This document shows positions 1 to 5,499 of a stretch of DNA of 11,783 nt, in pieces. Origin of the DNA: Desulfobacterales bacterium (GTDB lineage: Bacteria > Desulfobacterota > Desulfobacteria > Desulfobacterales > ETH-SRB1). The translations under genes were made by a program, and so were the position numbers. A model generated the notes under the pieces. It saw only the letters and a program-made list of their open reading frames with translations, searched no databases and was not told the DNA's origin. Each line of letters begins with the position of its first letter. Within the stretch, counting starts at the first letter, position 1. The stretch is taken from NCBI GenBank assembly GCA_030017395.1, contig JASEIZ010000045.1, forward strand, positions 1 through 11,783, in the 5' to 3' direction.

Positions 1-672
1 ACTCAACAACATTTCCTGCTTGTTTTTTCCTAATATAATGCCAGGGAACCCTCCCCACTTCATATATTTATCAAACATCCGCCTAATTGTTGCCTTTTGC
101 TCCAGCAAGTCAAGCCGATCATTTATCAAAATCCCATTAAATGAAAGGAATTCGCTGAAACTGAGCGGATATATTGTGAGATCTAAATGCCGCCCTGTAA
201 GAAGAGTTCCCAGCTCCTTACTAAGAAGCTTTGAAGAAGACCCTGTTAAGTATATTTCATGTTTTTGCTGATCCACTAAAAAACGAACAAATTTTTCCCA
301 GTTTTTAATGTTTTGTATTTCATCAAGAAAAATATGAATTTTTCCTTCCGGTTTTAGAATCATTTTATAGGCATCAAACAGCTTTGACATAAAAATCGGG
401 TTCAATTCACCATAGAACCTGGGGTCCTCAAAATTAACATATAGTGTGTTTTCTCTGGGAATCCCCTTTTTAATCAGTCTTTCGATCAACTGATTCATGA
501 TGGTAGATTTCCCGCTCCGACGTGGCCCCACAATAGTCACAGCCATGCCTGGCTGCGCAAGATTTGACAACTTCTCAAGGTAATAGTTTCGTATAATTCC
601 AGTCTTTTGGTTTTGTTTCCAAAAATTCGATTCAATCAATATTTCGATAATTTGTTCAGCAGTCAGACTCAT
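1..672 (-). CDS. AAA+ ATPase with DUF4143-type C-terminal region, partial (3' end beyond window)
   Basis: The 224 codons visible run off the left edge of the window. They read as a member of the large AAA_14/DUF4143 ATPase family, whose cellular role is not established. The Walker A motif GPRRSGKST is at residues 49-57 and the Walker B motif IFLDEIQ at 114-120. A sensor-like LTGSSSKLL follows at 142-150, then the family-typical LTGRHLDLTIYPLSFSEFL (158-176) and YMKWGGFPGI (203-212). The DUF4143 region continues outside the window; the whole protein is normally about 380-450 residues. I chose the ATG at 672 because AGGATGG lies just upstream at Shine-Dalgarno distance. The in-frame ATG at 684 has no usable ribosome site and directly abuts an inverted repeat. 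It is a single gene, oriented like the CRISPR genes but separated from them by a remnant. No part of the sequence suggests a specific substrate. Confidence 0.88.
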   Translation of the reverse strand, partial: MSLTAEQIIEILIESNFWKQNQKTGIIRNYYLEKLSNLAQPGMAVTIVGPRRSGKSTIMNQLIERLIKKGIPRENTLYVNFEDPRFYGELNPIFMSKLFDAYKMILKPEGKIHIFLDEIQNIKNWEKFVRFLVDQQKHEIYLTGSSSKLLSKELGTLLTGRHLDLTIYPLSFSEFLSFNGILINDRLDLLEQKATIRRMFDKYMKWGGFPGIILGKNKQEMLLS

Positions 673-684
673 TGATTTAACCAT

Positions 685-720
685 CCTATCGGTTATTATT
701 GTATATTAATAGCCGATAGG
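685..720 (-). promoter_or_regulatory. Inverted repeat (candidate autoregulatory operator) at the 5' end of the ATPase gene
   Basis: The arms CCTATCGGTTATTA (685-698) and TAATAGCCGATAGG (707-720) pair at 13 of 14 positions around an 8-nt AT-rich centre. The inner arm ends in AGG, which forms part of the likely Shine-Dalgarno sequence of the gene starting at 672. A protein bound here, or an RNA hairpin, would therefore affect initiation directly. A further ATAGGCCTAT palindrome (716-725) extends the outer arm. The symmetry is directly visible; the operator role is inferred. Confidence 0.5.
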
Positions 721-742
721 CCTATTTAATAGTAATGTCAAA

Positions 743-903
743 TTATTTCTTGCACCCCACAACTCTTTTCACCGCTATGACACCGACTTGCCAATGCCCC
801 AGTAGTCCGGTATTTCGAAATTGACTGAGAAAGTTCCGAGGAAGCCGAACATAGGAAGCTGAATTAGCACAATCATTCTGTTAATCCATATCAATATACA
901 ATC
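743..903 (-). pseudogene. Decayed C-terminus of a second Cas6-like (Cas6b-type) RAMP protein
   Basis: Downstream of the ring nuclease gene and on the same strand, the frame from 903 to 775 ends with FSVNFEIPDYWGIGKSVS and then a TAG stop (777-775). The string IPDYWGIGKSVS matches, from memory, the C-terminal glycine-rich segment of Cas6b-type RAMP endoribonucleases, which normally continues with SRGFG. That continuation is missing here. Moving to another frame at about 781 gives VIAVKRVVGCKK and then a TAA stop (745-743). This is what would remain if a short stretch carrying RGFG had been deleted with loss of frame. The N-terminal body is absent, because the intact ring nuclease gene lies where it should be. 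A chance 33-residue ORF is possible, but the match to the motif argues against it. The intact Cas6 in this window has a different C-terminal motif, so this is not a simple duplicate of it. Confidence 0.5.
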
Positions 904-2015
904 TCAATCCGGTTTTTGTCCATGGCTATGCCGTATCTGGTATTGGGACGTGTTCCCGTTGATAAAATCTCGAGATTTTTTAATGCATACAGTCCAAAAC
1001 TGGACATAAGGTCTGTTTTTATCCTGCTTTTGTATGTATTGAAATTATCTGAATCCAGCTTAACGATTCCTGTGTTACTCATTTCTTCGATTGGCCTGGG
1101 TCCGCAGATCTTGCAGTACAATTCGGTTATCTGATTCTGCTTTTCGAAAACTGTCTGGATGTCGATAAAACAGTCAATGCAGTTTCCGCATTCATCAATC
1201 TTCTTTGTGCAGTTTTTTTTCTGCATGGCAAAAAAGGCATACAGAGCCAGACGCGCAGGCATCATATCGCACTCTGCTTTTTTATAGATAATCTTTTTTG
1301 ATATAAGATTTACTGTAAGGTTTGACCTTTTCTCCTTAATGATGGAAAGCATCAGGGTGGCCGGATCCATGGGTTCAGCCAGCAAATCCGGGGCCAGATT
1401 GTCACGAATGGAAACAAAGGGAACAGGTATGAGGTTGATCTGTGCAAACCTGGTTTCTTTTAAAAAGGGATGGCCCTGCATGTCGGCAAGTTCAATCTGC
1501 TGCGACTTTTTGGGCGGGTAGTAAAAGTTCCGGGTGCTTTCAAATTCAGGTGAGACCAGAACATGATATAGACGATCCTGGGGCCGGCCGTACATTTGAG
1601 CCGCCAAAGTCAGGCAGGAACTCATGGTTTTTCGGCCCCCGGCAATGGAAAAGAAAACAGCCGTGTCAGGGTTATTTGTGAAATGAAATGTCAAATCAAG
1701 GCATTTTTTTAAAAGTTTTTCATTATCAGCCTCACTGATAATATCCGGAATTTCGTTTCCATGTGAATCTTTAATCACATGAATGTTCTTGTAAGAAAAA
1801 TCAATACTTGCTGAATCAATATTATATTCATTCAAATAGCGATAGAAATATCCCCTGCCGTTATCAGTCAGTTCCGCATAAATTTTTTCCTTTCCGGTTC
1901 TCGTGGTAATAATATGGATTGCATCTATGCTCTGACTGTTTTGATGTAAAGCATAAAGTGTTTCTGTAATAACCTGAGGGCTTAGCCCTGTTACTGCCAG
2001 CAGAATGTTTTTCAT
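891..2015 (-). CDS. CRISPR-associated ring nuclease, CARF domain, NE0113 family (often named Csm6-type ring nuclease)
   Basis: This 374-residue protein is recognised as the NE0113 family (Cas_NE0113), CARF proteins associated with type III CRISPR systems. Ring nucleases bind and cleave cyclic oligoadenylate made by Cas10, switching off the second-messenger response in the cytoplasm. The N-terminal nucleotide-binding motif VTGLSPQVITET is at residues 8-19, and the second CARF motif FSIAGGRKTMS at 122-132. A six-cysteine segment (C269, C276, C279, C282, C301, C304) looks like a zinc site. The C-terminus carries GTRPNTRYGIAM (354-365), typical of the family's winged-helix-like end. No HEPN motif (R-X4-6-H in an RNase context) is apparent, so the name Csm6 should not be taken to mean a HEPN RNase. 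Its ATG overlaps the cas6 stop codon as ATGA, which implies translational coupling. No cas10 is visible in the window. Confidence 0.85.
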   Translation of the reverse strand: MKNILLAVTGLSPQVITETLYALHQNSQSIDAIHIITTRTGKEKIYAELTDNGRGYFYRYLNEYNIDSASIDFSYKNIHVIKDSHGNEIPDIISEADNEKLLKKCLDLTFHFTNNPDTAVFFSIAGGRKTMSSCLTLAAQMYGRPQDRLYHVLVSPEFESTRNFYYPPKKSQQIELADMQGHPFLKETRFAQINLIPVPFVSIRDNLAPDLLAEPMDPATLMLSIIKEKRSNLTVNLISKKIIYKKAECDMMPARLALYAFFAMQKKNCTKKIDECGNCIDCFIDIQTVFEKQNQITELYCKICGPRPIEEMSNTGIVKLDSDNFNTYKSRIKTDLMSSFGLYALKNLEILSTGTRPNTRYGIAMDKNRIEIVY

Positions 2016-2953
2016 GAAATTATCTCGGCTTTAATCTTTCCCAGACCAAATGAGGTTTGTTTTCCCAGATGAACTTTCTCACAAAATTGGATAAAAGGCA
2101 TAAATGCGCCTATTTCTCCCTCATAGACTATTGATCCGACAATGCCGCCCATAAGCATTGCTTTGTCCTGTCGAAATGAATACCTGCGCCAGTCAAACCA
2201 CTCAAGTGAATCATTTACTATGTTGACGGTTTCCGCCTGTTTTACAAGCTCCCTGTAATCCAGAGAAGGCTCACCGCTGCCATAAGTATTAAAAAGGGAT
2301 GAAATGCGTCTCAGTACAGCTCTTACAAGCACGTGAAAAGGAAGATCAGCTTTAAGCTTGTTTTCAAATTTTATTCTAAGAGGTGTTTCAAGGATAAGAC
2401 GGAGACAAAAGCTGCCTTTTGGATAATCACTGGTTTTTGTGAGAGATAAGCTTGCTGGAAAATCTATTTTATTTATTTTCTGGTCGGTATTTGAGTAAAT
2501 GATATGGTTATCTGATATTACCTTTTTAAGGATAAATTTTCCGCGTTTTCCATTGTTTTTTTTACCGATACCGATTTTTCCCATTTGATCAAAGGCATAA
2601 ATGAAATATGGAAGATTATCGTTTGTTTTGCCGAAAAGTAACAGGTTGAAATCAAAGGATGATCCCTGCTCAAAGTGAGTTTCTGTGGTTAAGGGCGGTT
2701 CAATAACATAAGGGTGCGGCGGGGAGGCTACCTTTGAACCAGCAGGCAATTGAAGGGCATCGGAAGTCTCAAAGACAAGAGCATAGACGCATCTTTGTTT
2801 TAACAGGCACTGGCTGCATTCCTGCCTTTTTAAGGCGCATACAACCTTTTTCAATGCGCGGCCGAAAACACCCCTGAATGTGGATCCCTTGTAAAATGGA
2901 AGCAAAGCTTCATTCTCAAGGCGGCAAAGGAACTGATATTTTCCATAAAGCAT
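2012..2953 (-). CDS. cas6: CRISPR pre-crRNA processing endoribonuclease Cas6 (RAMP superfamily)
   Basis: Cas6 cuts the CRISPR repeat in the primary transcript to release crRNAs. The 313-residue protein opens with a RAMP strand and LPFYKGSTFRGVFGRAL (18-34), then a four-cysteine cluster CX6CX2CX5C (C39, C46, C49, C55) common in this Cas6 subgroup. The C-terminal RAMP fold shows GGIVGSIVYEGEIG (269-282) and the glycine-rich GKQTSFGLGKI (297-307), the RNA-binding loop of the family. The catalytic residues cannot be assigned by eye. I chose the ATG at 2953 because AAGGAG sits 5 nt upstream. An ATG at 3007 would add 18 residues that resemble no domain and lacks a ribosome site. The gene overlaps the ring nuclease gene by 4 nt and probably leads that operon. 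No repeat array on which it could act is seen nearby. Confidence 0.87.
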   Translation of the reverse strand: MLYGKYQFLCRLENEALLPFYKGSTFRGVFGRALKKVVCALKRQECSQCLLKQRCVYALVFETSDALQLPAGSKVASPPHPYVIEPPLTTETHFEQGSSFDFNLLLFGKTNDNLPYFIYAFDQMGKIGIGKKNNGKRGKFILKKVISDNHIIYSNTDQKINKIDFPASLSLTKTSDYPKGSFCLRLILETPLRIKFENKLKADLPFHVLVRAVLRRISSLFNTYGSGEPSLDYRELVKQAETVNIVNDSLEWFDWRRYSFRQDKAMLMGGIVGSIVYEGEIGAFMPFIQFCEKVHLGKQTSFGLGKIKAEIIS

Positions 2954-2958
2954 GATTG

Positions 2959-2964
2959 CTCCTT
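2959..2964 (-). promoter_or_regulatory. Ribosome binding site of cas6
   Basis: AAGGAG lies 5 nt upstream of the ATG at 2953 on the minus strand. It decides between this start and the longer reading frame beginning at 3007. Confidence 0.75.
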
Positions 2965-2974
2965 GCGTTCGTAT

Positions 2975-2990
2975 AGATATCTTTATATCT
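2975..2990. repeat. Short inverted repeat in the cas6 leader
   Basis: AGATAT (2975-2980) and ATATCT (2985-2990) form a perfect 6-bp inverted repeat with a 4-nt centre. It lies 22 bp upstream of the chosen cas6 start. It is AT-rich and could be coincidental; an operator role is only a possibility. Confidence 0.25.
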
Positions 2991-3150
2991 TTTAAGTTAT
3001 TATGCAAGAATTTTCTACCGGATATCAGTTGGGTTTGTAAAGAGAAGCAACATTGCAGGGGAGGTTTGAACTGTAAATCATATGAGCGCAGGCTTTTGCT
3101 CTTTGGATAGTTGCTGTCAAGGGCTTTCGGTTAAAATATGTGATAATCGT

Positions 3151-3172
3151 CACTTTATTCGGACGTAAAGTG
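3151..3172. repeat. Inverted repeat CACTTTA/TAAAGTG upstream of pepA
   Basis: CACTTTA (3151-3157) and TAAAGTG (3166-3172) are perfect inverted arms around an 8-nt TTCGGACG centre. The distance between arm centres, about 15 bp, is compatible with a dimeric regulator, but no specific one is recognised. Confidence 0.4.
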
Positions 3173-3175
3173 TGT

Positions 3176-3193
3176 CTTGTTGCACAAAACAAG
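3176..3193. repeat. Inverted repeat CTTGTT/AACAAG next to the first
   Basis: CTTGTT (3176-3181) and AACAAG (3188-3193) are perfect 6-bp arms with a GCACAA centre, starting 4 bp after the CACTTTA repeat. The close pairing of two inverted repeats is the main reason for listing it. There is no T-run after it, so it is not an obvious terminator. Confidence 0.3.
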
Positions 3194-3340
3194 CCGGAAT
3201 AAAACGAGTTTCTGGTATGGTAAGGGTTTTAAATGTAAAACTGCTGAAAGTATGATATTGACTTAATATGCCTTTTTGATAAACAAATAAAATCTTTTTG
3301 GTTTTGGTCCGGTATCTTTTTTAAAAAAAAGGAAAAAAAC

Positions 3341-4810
3341 ATGCTTAATCTGACATCTGTTGATCTGAAAAAAGTAAAAACGGAAACACTTATTATACCT
3401 GTTTGCGAAGATAAAACAATTCATGATAACCAAGCGATATCCTTGCTTATTAAAAAAGCAAAGCAGCTCAAGGAATTTACGGGCAAAAAGAATGATGAAG
3501 TAATCTTTTACGATCTTGAAGAAATAAAAGCAAAAAGGGTGATGTTTCTTGGACTTGGAAAACTTGAAAAAATCGACCCCGAAGCATTGCGGGCGTTTGC
3601 GGGCAGAGCAGTAAAAAAATGCATGAAAACAAATCTTTCCGAAGTCCTTTTAGCCGTTCCCTGCGGCAAAAACATGAAAACAGAGATCGCATCAGCGCTT
3701 GAGGCCATGATGGAGGGGGCATTTCTTGGGAATCATATTTTTGACAAATATAAAAAGGAAAAAAAGCTTAAACCATTAAAAAAAATCTACCTCCTTGTAA
3801 AAGATGATATGGTAAAAAAATATGATCTGTTACCGGCGCGTGTTGAGACTGTTTGCGCTGGGACCATCCTGGCCAGGGAATGGGTAAGCACCCCTTCCAA
3901 CGATAAAAAACCTGAGCAGTTTACAAAATCGATTGTAACTTTAGCTGAGAGAGAAAAACTCAAAGTAAGTGTTCTTAATGAAAAAGAGCTGAAACAGAAA
4001 AAGTTTGGAGCAATGCTTGCTGTCGGAGCAGGCAGTAACAGCAAAGCAAGGATGGTTGCTTTGGAATACAGCCCCAAAGACGCCAAGAACACCATCGCTC
4101 TTGTGGGCAAGGGAGTTACTTTTGATTCCGGAGGCATAAACTTAAAAACCCCAGGCTCTATGGAAGACATGAAGACAGACATGTCCGGCGCTGCTGCCGT
4201 TGCAGCCACCCTTATTACTGCCGCAAAGCTTAAATTAAATGTTAAAGTCGTAGGGGTAATTCCAATCGTTGAAAATATGCCGTCGGGCAGCGCCTCCCGT
4301 CCGGGAGACGTCGTGAAAAGCTATGACGGCAAAACAGTTGAAATAGGAAATACAGATGCCGAAGGCAGGCTGATATTAATAGATGCGCTCTCCTTTTGTA
4401 TAAAAAAATATAAACCTCATACCATTATCGATATTGCGACATTAACCGGAGCATGTGTCATAGCATTAGGAGAAAAAATCGCAGGGGTGTTCTCTTTTGA
4501 CGACGAACTGGCAAAAGCCATAGAATTATCCGGCAAAAAAACTCATGAACGCTGCTGGAGACTGCCTATGCCCGATGATTACAAAAAGCTTCTCAAGAGC
4601 GATTTGGCAGACATAAATAATATAAGCAGCTCGCGCTGGGGCGGCGCTATTACGGGCGCCCTTTTCCTTTCGGAGTTTGCCGGAGACGCCAGATGGGCTC
4701 ACATCGATATTGCTGGACCGGCTTCTATCAAAAAAGGGCATGAATACTGCGGCGCGGGCGGAACCGGATTTGGCGTGCGGCTCTTTTGCGATTTGCTGGA
4801 CAAACTGTAA
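3341..4810 (+). CDS. pepA: Leucyl aminopeptidase (peptidase family M17)
   Basis: This cytosolic dimetal exopeptidase releases N-terminal amino acids from peptides and takes part in protein turnover. The 489 residues match the usual family length of about 480-500. The N-terminal half is the variable macro-like domain. The catalytic half has VGKGVTFDSGG with Lys257 and Asp262, KTDMSGAAAV with the expected Asp280, and the M17 signature NTDAEGRL (337-344) with Asp339, Glu341 and Arg343. Spacing between these residues equals that of E. coli PepA (K270, D275, D293, D352, E354, R356), so all five metal ligands and the catalytic Lys and Arg appear present. AAGGA precedes the ATG by 7 nt. The next gene starts 5 nt after the stop. 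E. coli PepA also binds DNA at cer sites; nothing here shows whether this protein does. Confidence 0.95.
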   Translation: MLNLTSVDLKKVKTETLIIPVCEDKTIHDNQAISLLIKKAKQLKEFTGKKNDEVIFYDLEEIKAKRVMFLGLGKLEKIDPEALRAFAGRAVKKCMKTNLSEVLLAVPCGKNMKTEIASALEAMMEGAFLGNHIFDKYKKEKKLKPLKKIYLLVKDDMVKKYDLLPARVETVCAGTILAREWVSTPSNDKKPEQFTKSIVTLAEREKLKVSVLNEKELKQKKFGAMLAVGAGSNSKARMVALEYSPKDAKNTIALVGKGVTFDSGGINLKTPGSMEDMKTDMSGAAAVAATLITAAKLKLNVKVVGVIPIVENMPSGSASRPGDVVKSYDGKTVEIGNTDAEGRLILIDALSFCIKKYKPHTIIDIATLTGACVIALGEKIAGVFSFDDELAKAIELSGKKTHERCWRLPMPDDYKKLLKSDLADINNISSSRWGGAITGALFLSEFAGDARWAHIDIAGPASIKKGHEYCGAGGTGFGVRLFCDLLDKL

Positions 4811-4815
4811 AACTG

Positions 4816-5499
4816 ATGCAAGCCGTTATATTTGCAAATGGGATTGTTGATGATGCTGGATTCGTCTTCAGCGGAAATGATTTAATCATTGCTGCGGACG
4901 GCGGGCTGCATCACTGCCGGAGCCTTGGAATAACCCCCGATGTAGTAATAGGAGATATTGACTCTCTTACCGAAGATGACATAAATGGCTTGCAAATCGC
5001 AGGGGTAGAGATAATACGTTACCCGGAAAAAAAGGATCAAACCGATCTGGAGTTGGCTTTAAAGCTTGCTGTTGACCGCGGAGCCGATGAAATCGTTGTG
5101 TTCGGCGCCATGGGCGGCCGCTGGGATATGAGTATCGCAAACATTTTGCTTCCGGCGGAAAAAAACCTGGCCAATGCAGCCATCCGTATTGTGGATAGAT
5201 GCCATGAAATCATGCTGCTGCGGTCTGGAAAAAAGATAATATTCCATGGGGAAAAGGGAGATATCCTCTCTTTGATTCCTCTTGACCGTGACACACTGGG
5301 TATAACCACTACCGGACTGGAATATCCCCTGAAGGACGATATGTTAAAATTGGGCTCGAGCCGTGGAGTCAGCAACGTATTTATCGAAAATTCGGCCACG
5401 GTATTTCTCAAACAGGGCATGCTGCTCTGTGTTCATATTCAAAAAGAGTTTGAAGCGCCTATCCCATATACACGGAAAGAACATCCTTTCTTGCATTAA
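4816..5499 (+). CDS. Thiamine pyrophosphokinase (thiN-type)
   Basis: The enzyme transfers pyrophosphate from ATP to thiamine to make thiamine diphosphate in the cytoplasm, so it serves salvage. The 227 residues show the family motifs in order: AADGG (26-30), GDIDS (46-50) with metal-binding aspartates, KKDQTDLE (72-79) and GAMGGRWDM (97-105). The C-terminal thiamine-binding sheet contains SSRGVSNVF (181-189). I chose the ATG at 4816, 5 nt after the pepA stop. A TTG at 4786 would extend it by 10 residues inside pepA, but the fold begins at MQAVIFANG, so that start is unlikely. No strong Shine-Dalgarno is seen, which suggests translational coupling to pepA. No TPP riboswitch precedes the pair. 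The last 41 bp overlap the end of the convergent exoribonuclease gene, so the extreme C-terminus may be poorly conserved. Confidence 0.9.
   Translation: MQAVIFANGIVDDAGFVFSGNDLIIAADGGLHHCRSLGITPDVVIGDIDSLTEDDINGLQIAGVEIIRYPEKKDQTDLELALKLAVDRGADEIVVFGAMGGRWDMSIANILLPAEKNLANAAIRIVDRCHEIMLLRSGKKIIFHGEKGDILSLIPLDRDTLGITTTGLEYPLKDDMLKLGSSRGVSNVFIENSATVFLKQGMLLCVHIQKEFEAPIPYTRKEHPFLH

Larger units (their letters stand above)
2954..3340. other. Divergent intergenic region between cas6 and pepA
   Basis: This 387-bp AT-rich stretch must hold the promoters of two divergent units. I see no coding remnant, no CRISPR repeat and no convincing sigma70 promoter pair. TTGACT at 3258-3263 is the best -35 candidate towards pepA, but it has no good -10 at the right distance. 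TTGACA on the minus strand (3120-3115), facing cas6, also lacks a clear -10. Two adjacent inverted repeats (3151-3172 and 3176-3193) are listed separately. The end is a homopolymer-rich leader (T6, A8, A7) with AAGGA before pepA. Confidence 0.6.

Noticed and set aside
720..890. CRISPR array next to the cas genes
   Set aside because: No repeat of 24-40 bp recurs here, upstream of cas6 (2954-3340), or elsewhere in the window.
2954..3007. Longer cas6 start at 3007
   Set aside because: No ribosome site there, whereas AAGGAG is correctly spaced before the ATG at 2953, where the RAMP fold begins.
3787..4209. 140-codon minus-strand frame inside pepA
   Set aside because: It is the complement of conserved pepA coding sequence, with a low-complexity composition and no domain.
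4786..4815. TTG start extending the thiamine pyrophosphokinase
   Set aside because: It lies within pepA, adds residues with no family match, and the ATG at 4816 fits the first strand of the fold.
4811..4815. TPP riboswitch for the thiamine pyrophosphokinase
   Set aside because: Only 5 bp separate it from pepA, and the pepA leader shows no THI-box CUGAGA core.
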